Shown: positions 22,430 through 34,734, counted from the stretch's first letter. The stretch is DNA of 64,000 bases from Tulasnella sp. 424 (GCA_019633425.1 WSUB01000122.1:1-64000), one strand, 5' to 3'. Program-made: numbers and translations. The notes: generated by a model from the sequence alone, not told the origin.

Positions 22430-23015
22430 TCTTGAGCACCGCATGCGCAGAGAACGCCGTTCACATCGAGAAGAAGCAGATCAAAAAGTAATTACACACT
22501 GGCACAACTGTATGCCCTCCATCAAATATGATACCCTGATGCACACGAGAGACAATGATGTAAAAGCGTGTGCACTGTCAAGAGGAACTAGAAACAGGAC
22601 CCAAAAGATCTTCATTGAACGCCTGGACGTTCGCTATTGGCTGTAATTGGCAGAGGAGCATATGGAAAGCCGGGCATTGGATAGGTGTTGAGATGTGGAG
22701 GGGAAGGCAGTGTTGTTGGAAACACATTATGATAGCAGACATGTGTGGGTGTCCTGACCCGAGACGGGATGAAGAGTATCAGACCATGCGTCTACTCGGA
22801 CTCGGTACGTTGCATGGCCCGGAACAGTCCATGGACAGTCGAGGAGACCATTTGGAGGGTCTTCCGGAGACGCTTAAAAGTTTAGGGACGAGGAGAAAAG
22901 AAGGGAGGGGTGGCGTTCGAGTCGGTACTAAGTGTGCGGACCTGGGGGCTCGAGAGGTCAATACATGACGTCACTCGATTGTATTTGCTTCCCAAGTAAA
23001 GGTGATTTTTTATGA
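22430..23015. repeat. Interspersed block E, copy 2
   Basis: Full-length copy from GCTCTTGAGCACCG at about 22,428 to ATGACGTCACTC near 22,975. It opens the second segmental duplication and matches the blocks at about 33,925 and 41,405 closely. Non-coding. Confidence 0.7.
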
Positions 23016-23259
23016 GGGAATCAATGACCAATGCACGCCAACTCCCCAGATCTTGAATGCCTTTCACTCGTGTTGTATTGGCACTATTGGGCAATCACAC
23101 GTGACTGAGCACGGGGTTAGCGCCGATTGCGATTTCAACCAAACAACAAGCCTCAACCATCGACTGCTCCGCTCGACACTCTACCTCCACACAGTCGATA
23201 TCGCAACACCCAAAATCATCGGGGATATCCGGATAGCTTAGCTCCAACCTCCCATGCTT

Positions 23260-24260
23260 AAACCTCACCCGTAAGCTGTATTCTCGCTGTACGTTGCTTT
23301 TTCGGTGAGGACTGCCATTTACCAAAGACGTCTCTAGGATGCACAATGACGCTCAAGTTTTACGGGCGGAATCCCATCGACGGTGTTTCCAATGCAATAG
23401 CGTATTCAATCCCGTACTCACGCTCCGCGGATGTCGATCAGCGTGCCAACATCCTCTATTCCTCAATCACTTGCATCATCCCGGGAACATCGTCCGGTGC
23501 GCTGCAACCTTCCACCCCAGCCTTGGTAGGCATTCGCCTGGTGACCCACAAACAGTCGGGTGAGGCGCTCGTGGGATTGCTCCTTCAAGCTAGGCCATGA
23601 CGCCTTCAAAGTGTCGTTATGCGTCGAGAAGGGATGGAGGACTCGGCGCCGCCTTCATTCTCCGGATCACGGAACCACCTCTTCATTGGGCCAGTCCATC
23701 TTAATATCGACAACGCGGATACCCCAACTCAGCTCGATTGTACGGTTCAATGGACGTGTAAACGACAGTTGAATGGAAGAAAGAGCGGCCAACACACGCG
23801 GAAAAGTGCGTTTGAACGGTGCGTCTCTCCTGAACCCTCTGGAACGTGGACTGGTGCTCCATTATCCGTTAGCTCGGCGCTTGCGCAGAACGTTCCTGCT
23901 CAATTCAATTACGAGTCTTGCTATCAACGATCTCGATTTTCACCAGCGGTACCATCCCGGGCCATTCCAATGAACCAAAACACTCAAGCGCCGCTGAAGT
24001 CGATTTCCAACATACCCAGCAACTCGCCCCCACCCCTTAGCTTGCGCTCGATATGGAAGAATTGGGACTGGACATTGGACGACATCGAACCGTCAACCAC
24101 CCCTCAACCGAGTCGTGAAACACGGCTTGCCTCCAACCACATACACTTTGCGGGCCACCAGCGCAAGACTCTGGCTTCGGAGGAAATATTTTGAACTGCA
24201 CATTGGGAAATTTGCTCCGCTCTGCGCTCGAGAAGACACTTTCAACGAACTTTAGCCTAC
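23260..24260 (+). pseudogene. Degenerate coding fragment upstream of kinase remnant, copy 2
   Basis: Same block as 16,200-17,225. The opening MTLKFYGRNPIDG frame is longer here (84 codons from 23346). The SNSPPPLSLRSIWKNWDWTLDD segment near 23,985-24,080 is identical at amino-acid level to copy 1. Frame shifts between these pieces prevent one continuous product. Start 23346 is only a guess at the ancestral initiation site. Confidence 0.45.
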
Positions 24261-24429
24261 CTTTTGCAAGGCTCGATACGCGCTGGCGGCTTCCAGCTCT
24301 GGGGGAAGGGGCTCTTCCTACCTGCCTGTCATGCTAGTATACAACCCATTGAATCAGGTTACTCCGATTCGTCCTTACGCTACCCCTCTCCGCTTTCCGC
24401 TCCTGCAAACCATCCCAGCTGAACCTTTC

Positions 24430-25212
24430 TCGTTAACGATGACCGCATAGCTGTTGTTTGCGGTTTCGGGCTTGCAGCTGCGGTACGAGAAGGGCATACT
24501 GGCTTGATGCTTCAACGGGGTCTATGGAGTGCTGGAGTCTGGAAGTGCTCATGGGCAAGGAAAATTACGTCGAGGGTGATATTCCGAGGCTGGGATGTCT
24601 TGCATTGGAGGTGCTTACCAATATTCTTGTCGAGGTCAAATAAACTTCAGATTAGTTATATCTTGTAACTCATTAGCCTTTCGATTTTTATCATCTTCTA
24701 GATACTCGTCGGACGCTCCTCTTTTTACGACATCAAGACCAATGGCGAGTGTTGTCCTCGTCGTGACGGGCCTCCATTTAAAACGAAAGAATTCGGAGCC
24801 GACGCGAACGCGCTTCCGCTCAGAGTAGCTTAAGTCAGTACTTAAATCATCTCCTTTTAACGAAAACAGCGTGGCTTTTGACGGAATACTCACTCGTTCA
24901 CGGCGACTCACGAGGGATATGATTGCTTGGTCAGTAGGCCACTACGAAAACATCCTACCTTTCATGGCATACTTCTTAAGATGGGACCTCAAAACCGTGT
25001 ACCTCGTCTATGTGTGGAGCGGCAACGTCAAGGACTATTTGGCCAGCAAGCCAGCGAAACCCGAAGAGAGACTGCAGTTCGTCTACCCAGTCCCAAAGCC
25101 AACTCTGTTGTACTGACAATTAATTGAACTCAGGTACGAGATACTCTTAATGGGCTCCAATATCTGCATACCCGAGATCCACCAATTAATAACGGAGACC
25201 TGAAATCGGTAC
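24430..25212 (+). pseudogene. TKL-type kinase remnants, copy 2
   Basis: The order is as in copy 1: an activation-segment piece (GDIPRLGCLALEV, ending in a stop at about 24,643), then HYENILPFMAYFLRWDLKTV with VYLVY, then GNVKDYLASK, an intron, and VRDTLNGLQYLHTRD with PPINNGDLKS ending at a donor near 25,209. The catalytic-loop His is Asn again, so this lesion predates the duplication. The coding path stops at the xylanase-bearing segment. Confidence 0.65.
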
Positions 25213-25295
25213 GTTATCGGCCCTTTCTTGCCCCGGATCCCCTTCCCCCTGTGCTAAGCTAAAACACAGGCGATGAAACCCAATTCAGAAGAGAT

Positions 25296-26263
25296 TTACA
25301 AGCACTGAGAGTAATAGGCGCTGTTGTACGTGCAAGTCGAGCCGGACTGGCAGCAAGTCGCTCCGGTCCATTGTGACCCACCGCATTGGCCGTACTTGGC
25401 AGAGCACTGTACATAGAAAAAGTAAGAATCCGCATTCGAGGCGGGCTTAAAGAATCAGAGGCTTACGGTTCCAGAGCTGGGGGCAGTCGTGCTGGCGGTG
25501 GTCGTGCCAGAGGAAGGGCCCGTTTCGATAGTGATCGAGACCGAGCCGCTGCTGTCGTACCCTTCGGTAGAGACGATCTGCCAGTTGAAGCTACCCAAAG
25601 TCATTCCGAGCGCCGCCCACGCGTTGAAGTGGTTGCTAGTGGTGACCGTTCCGCCAACACGGTGGCTTGTACGGACAGACCAATACTGCTGGTAGGTGGC
25701 CGTGCCCTGGATACTGGGTTGGTTGGTTCGGGTGGACTCGAGAATGGTGTAGGTTCCGCTGTCAGTGGTGACGGAGCCCTTCTGGGAGGCAAGCGAGGAG
25801 GGGTCGACGGTGCCGTAGGATTCGACGATGTAGTATTCGACGAGAGGGCTAGTAGTCCAACCATAGATGGACAAGAAGCTACTGCCGTTGGGGCTGTAGG
25901 TGCCAGAGTACGTGATATCACTACGATGAGGCGAGATGAGGCATCAGTGAACGCTGAAAATTGGAAATGGCCACCATCCGGTGGATCTTACTGAGCAGAT
26001 CCGGGGTTCCATCCCTTACCGCCAAACATGTTACCAGAATTCGACCAGGTAATGTTATATGAACCGCCAGCGCCGTTGGTGTAGCTTACTAAGCCAACAC
26101 CCTGCGTATAGAAAGAGTAGTAATAGCCGTTGTCGGTGCCGGTCTGGGGAGTAGTGATAGCATTACGGGCAACGAGCTCATGCTTTTCGCTGTCTTTGGT
26201 AGGAGCGGCCCAGACGGCAGCAGTAGCGGTGCAGACGAGGAGAAGAGAAGAGAAAGAGACCAT
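25296..26263 (-). CDS. GH11 endo-1,4-beta-xylanase with CBM1
   Basis: Three exons (25992-26263, 25467-25920, 25296-25406) give 278 aa, with intron positions as in the sister gene. The order is signal peptide ([19 protein letters not shown]), GH11 domain ([23 protein letters not shown]), nucleophile Glu119 in VEYYIVE, thumb motif PSIQGT, QQYWSVR, and acid/base Glu210 in STEGYDSSG (codon 25563-25565). A Ser/Thr-rich linker of about 20 residues follows, then a CBM1 with its four Cys (QCGG, CC, QC). All residues needed for retaining cleavage of xylan (EC 3.2.1.8) are present, so this should be a secreted, cellulose-anchored xylanase for plant cell wall breakdown. The linker is 11 residues longer than in the sister copy. 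Confidence 0.95.
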
Positions 26264-26327
26264 GATGCTGATGATTGCGACCCTCGGCGACTTGGTTGGA
26301 TCGCTCCATCCGCCGGCAGGGTCGTGC

Positions 26328-26334
26328 TTTTATA
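26328..26334 (-). promoter_or_regulatory. TATA box of xylanase copy 2
   Basis: TATAAAA on the minus strand, 65 nt before the ATG, in the same context and spacing as in the sister gene. Confidence 0.65.
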
Positions 26335-26439
26335 GTGCTTTCTGGGCCCCGAATGATTCGAGTTCGGCTTCAATTCGTTCTTTCAATTAATTTCAGTCCT
26401 AACCGCTGACAAGGCATATTAGAACAATAATGAGATGGT

Positions 26440-28030
26440 GAATGTCTCTGAGATTACTCCATTTGGTGGCCTCGTGATGCAACATCTCTCTCGGTGCCTT
26501 GTGATTCGGGAAGGCGTCGAGTGGCGGGTATTGCTCGAGCTTCTCGTTACCGAACACTAGGAAACCTCGAGTTCACTTTTAGCTCACCAAACATCGAGTA
26601 GACTTAGTCAGACGAATGCGGACAAGTTGTACGATAGTTATGATCATAGCAACGCAATTACCATGTGTAACCTAATCTAGGGGTTTGAGAGAAATGGTCT
26701 CAAAAAAGACACCAAAATCCAGATTGAGGAGTTGGTTGGGAATCCGAGAAATACACGGCGAGGTTGCACAACAGGAAGCTAATTCGAACTCACAAGCAAC
26801 CTCTCATTAGTATCCAGACCCGAAATGCAAACTCTCTCGAGTCTCGGTTGAGGCGCGAAACCCCAGACAACGGGACTGGTGCCATATCTAACGTACAAGG
26901 AATTCGTCTCAGAGCGCAGCGGAGTAGTGAGGGGGTACTACATGACTAGAGGAGCTAAGGCGAGAGACGGGGGAGGAGCTAGATGAGCGAAAAAAGGGAG
27001 CGAAAGTGAGAAACGTGAACAAGACCGCTTTCGTGATGATGCTTGTGAGGTACCTCCACCGCGTCATCAGTCGGTTTGCAAGCAAAAGCCGAAGTCACTA
27101 CTTCTATATTCAGATCGAGAGCGGCGTTCTCGATCCTCGGCCATCTCCGCTTGGTCAGCCTCGGGTTTCGACAGCTCCGTCAGACAAAGTGCTGGTAAAA
27201 CCTGTCAAGCTGTTTGCCACATTCGCGCCCCTCTGTCAACTCTGGACCACGGACCATATTGAGACAAGGGGAAAGCGTCATAGATGCTTCCAAACTGCGT
27301 ACGGCTTCAACTAGGGTGCGTGCGAACGGGCTGAGACCGAATCGACCCCATTCGGCCTCGGGATCGGCGGGTTCTCCGACTCACTCCCTTCAGCTTGTGT
27401 AACGGTATCACCTCCATGGAGGAATCTGACTGTCACTGGCTGAGGAAAGGTGCCGTAGTCCAACTTGTCGATCAGCGCCTTGTATGCTCAAAAGTCCCGA
27501 GCTTTCCTCCATTCTCGTTGAGGCCGTCTGACGTAGGGCGCCCAGCCTTTTGAGGAGAATCTTCCTGACTACCTTCGTATTCATGACCCATGGAGCTCGA
27601 AAGGTTTCTGAATAGGACGTACAGCGGCGACGATGCTACTTCGAGGCCCTTGCCGCTCATTTCGCTGCGAACCGACCACCATTCCTGAATCCTCTCAGAG
27701 ATCGCTCGAAGTTTACCTCCTGCACAGAGTTAGATACCGTCAGAGGGCCATGCTTATCCTTGAAGGTGCAGGGGAGCGGCCGGCTCCTAACCAAGTGTGA
27801 GTTCTGAAGCAAGTGAGATAATTTGGGCATTTCCGCAACAGTGCAGATCTTACTTAAAATGAAAAAAGGACCTCACACGGGAGTACCTAGATATGATGGG
27901 AGGGACTTGCGATTTCCAATCTCGGATGTATAGCACAGTCATTGATCGACTCTCGAGTTAGTTTTTCGGGGGAATACGCGGGCCGCTGTCTCCGCCACTG
28001 TCTGTGTTCGTGTCGTTCCACACTCGTGTT
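26440..28030. other. Shared spacer upstream of xylanase copy 2
   Basis: Counterpart of 19,400-20,990. It has a roughly 65-nt insertion near 26,755-26,830 absent from copy 1, and a deletion near 27,610. No gene was recognised. Confidence 0.5.
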
Positions 28031-28079
28031 GGTCTGCACCCCTTCTGATCTATAACTCAACACCCTTGGTTCCTCTCCA

Positions 28080-28434
28080 TTTAATAGCTTAACCTATTGA
28101 CCACAATGGCCTCCACGCCGGCGCAGAAGAGGGTAAGTATCGGCCGGCACTCTCCAGCTTAACACCCCCACCGATTGAGGACGCCTTCAATATTGCGAAC
28201 CGTGGATCCATCTGATGCCGCGTTCCACCTGGCCTCACCCACGCACAAACTGTAGCTGTCCAAAGAATTCGTTAACCCCATTCATTTGGGCGGCTTCTGA
28301 AGAGAACAATACCTTGACTTGGGAGTCCGAAGAAGCCGGACAACCCGTGAACGAGGGGAAAAGAAGACAAGTAGTGAAAGGAGAAATCACAACCTCATCC
28401 AGTGAATTCGCAGGATTCAATCAAAGTGGTTGAA
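28080..28434 (+). pseudogene. Possible small gene relic, copy 2
   Basis: Counterpart of 21,033-21,420. A short exon-like MASTPAQKR near 28,106 is followed by a donor, and then by a 72-codon frame (28215-28433) with AASEENNTLTWESEEAGQP and KRRQVVKGEITT. About 70 nt in the middle are unchanged between copies while both sides have diverged, which hints at constraint or gene conversion. The product is unknown. Confidence 0.3.
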
Positions 28435-28989
28435 ATACGATGCACTGCAACGCAATCCAAATCAAGGAACGTTGTAGCGATCGTGCTCGGGGGTCGCTTG
28501 TCGACAGTGCAACATTTCCGGGCTGGCGTTCGCTGGCCGTTTAAAGTTCTCGGTCATTTGTCGCTGCATCTCTTCTTTCTCGTACCGATCTTCCCCGTAA
28601 CCCCCACGTCGCTTAACAGCTTTGGAAGAGATGTCGAGGAACCAGCCACATTCGGGGAGGAAGACCGCCGTCTGGTGCGACTAACCTAGCCTTTTTTTTC
28701 GTTTGCGTACACTCTGGAAACACTGGTCGTTTATGCTGATTTTGGATGTGATGTAGGGGTAAGACGAAGGATGTGAAATGACCAGGTCAAGAATCGAGAT
28801 TGAATCCTTCCACGGCCCTGCAGGCTTCCGCATATTGGTCAGGTACCACCGGGTCCTATGTCGCTTGGGGCGAGACTGGAACGATAGTAACGTCGTAGAT
28901 GTATTACAGGAAGCTCTCAAGATAGACGTATGAATCGCGGGTTTGGTAGAGGGAGAGTCAAGGAAACGGATTGGAGCAGTTTGGAGGCA

Positions 28990-29200
28990 ACCTCACTGAT
29001 GTCTTGGTTGTTTTGGATCTGACGTTGCTGCTCAAAGGTAATCGAGGGTAAGCATTAAAGTGGGGAATCAGGATCAACTGATGCATCTGTACAAGGCGTT
29101 GAGCGTCAGACGCGAAGCACAGATCAGCGACGCATTCGGTTTAAGGAGGGAGTTAAATGCCGAAGTAACTCTCGCCTTGGGCAATTTCAATCATTCCTCA
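28990..29200 (+). pseudogene. Downstream peptide remnant of kinase gene, copy 2
   Basis: VLDLTLLLKGNRG followed, after a frame change, by QLMHLYKALS matches the stretch at 22,148-22,336 and at 36,615-36,790. It is the most decayed of the three. It ends about 450 bp before TPRK2, just as the third copy ends about 450 bp before TPRK3. Confidence 0.4.
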
Positions 29201-29613
29201 CAAAAGATTGAGCCGTGTACGCCGTTGCTAGAACGTCTTCAGGAATATCAAGACCATTAGGCGAAATCGGCCGCCATTTTCATTGGTGCTGCGCACTCCC
29301 CTACAGTTCGCGGCGGTGTCGGCTCAGTGCTACGTCGACCGAGCGTTAACGCCCACACCTTTTACACTTGCCTAAATCATCGATCTCTTAGATGGGAGGA
29401 CCTCTTATATTCTGTATTCGAATAAAGAAAGATCCAAGTCGAAGTATGATTTGGGCTGATACATGCGTTTACAACGAGCACACGACGGTCCGGCGTTCCG
29501 GCGTCCTACCGCCGGGAAGCAGCGCGATCCCTGTTAAATTTACTCGCCACCGCCACCACCGTGCTCAATCGATACTTCGCCTCCTGCCCCCACCCCTCTC
29601 ATCCACTCCACCA

Positions 29614-29630
29614 CCACATAGTTTGATCTG
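29614..29630 (+). promoter_or_regulatory. Conserved 5' leader element of TPRK2
   Basis: CACATAGTTTGATCTG about 13-29 nt before the ATG, preceded by the same CTCAATCGAT word and C-rich tract as in TPRK1. Confidence 0.5.
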
Positions 29631-29642
29631 GCTTATTTTACT

Positions 29643-32291
29643 ATGACTGACAGTACCAAAGAGCTTCAACAAACAAGTCCATCAGGCCCACCGATTAGCG
29701 CTCAGGATGCCGCTGTCCAAGAAGTGGAAGAAGCGATGACGCGTCTTAGAATCTGTCCAGTGAGTGACTCTACGCTATGCACATTTCGTTGGGTCTGCAA
29801 AAGGCTAATCACCAAGTGCTGCTTTAGAGAAACGTACTTGGATCATTGGAACATCTCCGAATCGAGAAAGCCCGAATCAAACCGCTTGAGGATAAAGCCC
29901 CAAAGGCAGGCGGGAAAGCGGATGTGGAGCCAGCGGTACTCGTCCCAGCCCAGTCTTCGAATACTCTGGGAACTAAAGACGCGGAGTACGTCGCGGTCAA
30001 GAAGCTACGTTTTGACACCCACACCGACGACGATCAAGCTCTCGCTGTAAGTGTTCGCAAGCTTTTGAATGACCGTGGTGGGTAGTTCTGACATGGATAT
30101 CGTGTTTTTCAAGCCAATTGCTCATGAGGTCAAGCTTCTAAATGGGTTATCCCATCCGAGCGTCGTAAAGATCGTTGGCTTCGTGGAAGACGTCGAGAAG
30201 GGCATTGCTTGGATGGTGTATCCATGGGAGAAGAGTGGCAACTTGCGGGAGTTCGTTCGGTCCGCCAACTGGGAGCTTCCAGAACGCGTGTCCTTGGTAA
30301 GCAAATCTCTTCCAGTACGACGATCTATCCTTTGCTTACTGAACCACAGATACACGATGTGGCCGAGGGACTTGGTTACCTCCATGGAAGGGACCCACCA
30401 ATCTGCCACGGTGACCTGAAATCGGTAAGCTTGATGTGCTTCCTCTTTCTTGCGTGTGTTCACATTTATCCGAATACAGCTCAACGTCCTGGTCAATTCC
30501 AACAACCGGGCGGTTATTATCGACTTGGGTTCTGCTCGTATGGTGGATTCCACCACCACAGCAGAAGTTGGAAGCGCCCGCGCCCCGTCTGCGACAAGCT
30601 TCCAGCATCGAGTCCTGTCAACGTCCACGGTGCAGTCATTAAACGTGGAGCTGGCTGCATCTGGGGATTTCATCACCATGACGGGGCCGGCTTGGTCCAT
30701 CGGATGGGCCGCTCCGGAGCTGCTGGAAGGAGCGGTACCGGGTTTGGCAAGTGACGTCTGGGCATTAGGGTGGATTTTTTGGGAGGTGCGCTGGAATAAA
30801 CTGCAGAGAGATCTGGGCATTCACTCATCCTGTTTCCGGGTTGATCTAGGCTATCACTGGGAACTTTCCATTTGACGAGGAGAAAGACCCCGCGATTATT
30901 CTACGTGCCATCAGAGGCGATCTTCCGGCTGTCGGAGACAATGTTCAGCTCAAGCAAGTCAAGGCACTCTGTAGTCTGATGGGGCAGTGTTGGAGATTGA
31001 ATGCAAATGAGCGACCAACGGCTATTATATGCCAACAAGAAATTTCATTCATGGTAGGGAGTCCTTGTTGTTGGGATTTACAGATACCTACATGGCATTT
31101 CTGCAGAATCAAGTTATGCCCTCAAGCAGCAAAGTGAGCGGGTCGGCTGCCACTCGCTCGAGCAGACTTTTGTTTGCCCTTGGCTCGAGTCAACTGCAGA
31201 ATGAGGTAGCATCTGAAGCAGAAAAGTACCTCCAAGAGTCACTTGTGGTTGCCAAGTCAGTTGGAGATAAACAGGGCAGTGCCAGAGCATCATATGCGCT
31301 TGGAGAGGTGTACCAGATGCGAAGCGAGTATGCCAAAGCCCAGGAGTTATACACCCAAGCCCGTGACACCTACTCTCAAATTGGAAATATGCAAGGCTTT
31401 GCCAACTCGGTCAACTGTCTGGGAGAAGTGTACAACATGCAAAGCGAGTCTTCCAAAGCCCAGGAGTCATATGTCCAAGCCCGCGACATCCTCTCCCAAA
31501 TTGGGGATCAGGAAGGCTTTGCTAACTCGGTCAAGGGTCTGGGAAACGTGTACCGGATACAATGCAGGTACTCCAAAGCTGAGGAGTTCTACATCCAGGC
31601 CCGCGACATCTTCTCTCAAATCGGGAATCAGCTCGGCTTTGCCAACGTGGTCTGCCGTCTCGGAGATGTATCCTACATGCGAGACGAGCTTTCCAAAGCC
31701 CAGGAGCTGTACATCCAAGCCCATGACATCTTCTCCGAAATCGGGAATCAGCAAGGCTTTGCCAAGTCAGTCAAGGGTCTGGGAGATGTGTACAGGATGC
31801 AACGCAAGTATTCCAAAGCCGAGGAGTCTTACATCTAAGCCCGCGAAACATTCTCTCAAATCGGGAGTCAGCTCGGCTTTGCCAACTCGGTCAAGGGTCT
31901 GGGAGAGGTGTACCGGATGCAAAGCGAGTATTCCAAAGCTGAGGAGTTCTACATCCAAGCGCGCGACACGTACTCTCAAATCGGCGATCAGATCGGCTTT
32001 GCCAACTGTGTCCAAGGCCTGGGGCGCGCCTACTCAGCGTCGGGAGAGTACGCTGAGGCGGAAAAGTCGTACTTGGAGGCTCAGGCGGTGTATCGTCAGA
32101 TCGGACACGATCAATCTGTGGCCAACAATCTTTGGTACCTGGGCTGGCTCCGTCGCAGCCAGGCCCAATATGGAGAGGCCGAGCGGTTTGTTCGCGAAGC
32201 ATCCGTACTTTATGATACACTTGGTTTGAAGGTTTATGTGGAGCGATGCGATAGGTTCCTTGCGAAGGTTCTGCAGCTAATGTCAGCCTAA
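29643..32291 (+). pseudogene. Protein kinase with TPR repeats, nonsense mutation in the TPR region (TPRK2)
   Basis: Seven exons at the family positions (29643-29759, 29828-30046, 30114-30296, 30350-30424, 30480-30785, 30850-31053, 31107-32291), all with good GT-AG sites. VAVKK and HGDLKSLN are kept. DFG is DLG (IIDLGSAR), and the Arg before WAAPE is Gly (SIGWAAPE). There are nine TPR-like repeats. In repeat 6 the usual Gln codon of YIQAR is TAA at 31836-31838, one C-to-T step. The frame is then open to 32291. Read to that stop the protein is 611 aa; without it, 762 aa. Either the gene is newly broken or a truncated kinase with five to six TPRs is made. A consensus error at one base is the other option. 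Confidence 0.8.
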
Positions 32292-33924
32292 TTCGAGGCC
32301 CATCTCTCCGGATTATAACTTCGAGATTTGTTTATCGGCGTTAGTTGACACCGCTGAATACATGTTCAAATTCCGCATTGACTTAATGCTCATTCATCTC
32401 TTTGTTTCCCCTCTTCCCTGATTGTTGTTTCGACGGTGCCTGTTCGACTCTTTGTATTCTGATATCTCCCATCACACTCGCTGTTTAATACATTGCTAGT
32501 CTAGTACAGAGTTTTGGAGCATTCCCTGTTCCAATTTGACATCCACAAGTGTGTGGTATCTATGCTACACGTCTCTCTTGCTAGTAGAGAGTGAATTCCG
32601 CTTTAGTCGGTGTTGGAGCTACTTCGCGCTTGTCCTGTGTCAGGGCAACAAAAAGAAAAGCCAAATACGTGCCCCGTAACTGCATGGATAATCTAGGTAC
32701 TTTAATGCCGATCGAAATTTCTTATTACTTTCAACTCTTTATCTTCGTCTTTCGCAGCTACCCTCAATAGTATACAGAGTCCCACCATACGATGTCCCCC
32801 AACGCAAGCTATCTCGTCTACGTCCCCTAGAGATCACACGTAGACGAGACCACAACGCCAGCAAACGAGGTGCCTTAGTCTCTGGTAGGATGAGAGAGAA
32901 GGGGGTAGGGGGTTGGTTCGGCTAAAGCCACTACCACCACTGGTTGTTGTGTTAGTCGCGCTCTTGCATCACAAGGAGAAAGGGGAAGAAAGCCGTCGCG
33001 CGGATTCTAAAAGCTAGCTAGTTTTTTTGTTCTTTTGCACCGAGTGTTATAAAGTACGGGCGTTCTGGTTATTATTTAATCTTGGAAGGTTTCTCGTGCT
33101 ACTTTAACCTTAAAAGCCAGCATTTCTCGGCGCGGGGTTTCAAAAGGAACCTGTCACGCGCGGGGCTTCGAAACGGTTCTTTCCTCTTCTTTTACGGCTT
33201 AAAGTGGTCCTCGGCCCTATGGTGAAATGGGTACGCAAGATCGGACAAGTAAGCGTGGGGCAGGCCGAGAGAGTGGGAAATAGGAAGGAGGGGTGGCGCT
33301 CTGGCGGTGTGTAGCATGTGTTTCAATGGAGGTTACGATCTGCGCTGACGAGAGATAGAAGAGTGAGATGCACACATACAAAGTTCGATTATCAGGTAAG
33401 AGAAGAGTAAAAAGGACCTCCCCGTGCCTGGTGTGAAAATAACTTCGCATTGGTTCCGCACCGAGGTGGTTAGGTTAGCGTTGGACTGCGGGCGCCAATA
33501 GTAAGCGACATATGGGAGCCCAGAGAAGAGAAGCCGGTGTCCGCAGTTCGCATCGACCAGAAATAGCAAAAGAGTTGCACTATGCGTGCGCTAAGTTCTA
33601 CGGCGGGGGGGCCGTATCGTATCCCGGATTCTAAATAGCAAAGTCGCTCCACACGCTCCCAGATTCCCCAAGCCTCTTGACAAATATCGAAGACACGGAG
33701 GAGAGCTGTCACAATTTATGCAAGATTTCGAGGACCTGAGTTCCCCTTGCTGATGGTCAGAGAGCAGAGACGATTGCCCGGGGGTGGGACTTTGCGACGT
33801 CGACGAGTGCCAAGCTCCCCGGCATGAGACTGCCAAAAATTTACGTTTGTCAAAGCGAATCGAGTCGCCTAAAATCAAGACAGAATCCAAGAAGACAATG
33901 CCGGCAAGTGAAAGGATGAACGGC
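32292..33924. repeat. 3' flank of TPRK2
   Basis: Matches 14,613-15,490 in part and 39,809-41,404 over most of its length. Shared words include ATTCCGCATTGACTT, GGAAGGTTTCTCGTGC and GAGAGATAGAAGAGTG. No frame is conserved between the copies. The antisense frame 33591-33950 has a matching region at 41,083-41,352 but not one continuous frame, so I treat it as non-coding. Confidence 0.6.
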
Positions 33925-34530
33925 GTGCTCTTGAGCACCGTAGAGAACACCGTTCACGTAGAGAAGAAGCAGATCGAAAACTTATTACACATAGCTGCAT
34001 GCCCTCTATAAAATATGATACCCTGATGCACACGAGAGACAATGATGTAGAAGCGTGTGCGCTGTCAAGAGGAACTGGAAACAGGTCCCAAAAGATCTCC
34101 ACCGAACGCCCTGGACGTTCGCTGTTGGCTGCAACTCCGAGAGTACCATATGGAAAGTCCGGCAATGGATAGGTGTTGAGAAGGCAGTGCTGTTGGAAAC
34201 ACAATATGATAGCAGACATGTGTGGGTGTCCTGACCCTAGACGGGATAAGGACTATCAGACCATGCGTCTACTCGGACTCGGTACGTGCAAGTTGCATGG
34301 CCCGGAACAGTCCATATACAGTCGAGCAGACTCGGACAAGTACTGTGAACGGTGATGGAGATCATTTGGAGGCTGCTCCGAAGACGCTTAAGGATTTAGG
34401 ACGAGGGGGATGAGGAGAGGGGAGAAAAGGAGGGAGTGACGTTCAAGTCGGGACTAAGTTTACGTACCTGGGGGCTCGAGAGGTCAATACATGACGTCAC
34501 TCATTTATTTCCCAAGTAAAAGTGATCTTT
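33925..34530. repeat. Interspersed block E, copy 3
   Basis: Runs from GCTCTTGAGCACCG near 33,926 to ATGACGTCACTC near 34,490. It is continuous on its left with the TPRK2 3' flank, as copy 4 is with the TPRK3 flank. Confidence 0.7.
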
Positions 34531-34734
34531 CACGAGGGGGGGATGCCTTTCGCTCGTGTCGTAATTGGCACTGCTGGGTAATCGCACGTGACTGAGCGCG
34601 GGGTTAGCGCCGATTGGAATTTCAACCAAGACAAGTCTCATCGACTGCTCTGCTCGACACTCTACCTCCACCAAATCGATATCGCACCACCCAACATCAT
34701 TGGGTATAGTTTAGCTCCAACCTCCCATGCTATG

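Larger units (their letters stand above)
22560..28690. repeat. Segmental duplication S, copy 2 (carries a GH11 xylanase)
   Basis: Second copy of the 15,491-21,600 segment in the same orientation. It ends near GTCTGGTGCGACTAA at about 28,670-28,685, which matches 21,568-21,582 in copy 1. Beyond that point the two right flanks differ. Copy 1 continues into kinase DFG remnants, while copy 2 has about 300 bp of other sequence first. Confidence 0.85.

Noticed and set aside
15491..28690. The xylanase-bearing duplication as a transposon
   Set aside because: No terminal inverted or long terminal repeats, no target-site duplication and no transposase or reverse-transcriptase frame. Segmental duplication explains it better.
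31243..32229. 328-codon plus-strand frame and several minus-strand frames in the TPR exons
   Set aside because: These are shadows of the 120-bp TPR units in other frames. Repeats copy the open frames as well, and they do not fit the shared splice pattern.
33591..33950. 119-codon minus-strand frame in the TPRK2 3' flank
   Set aside because: The equivalent region near 41,083-41,352 has indels that change the frame, so there is no sign of coding constraint.
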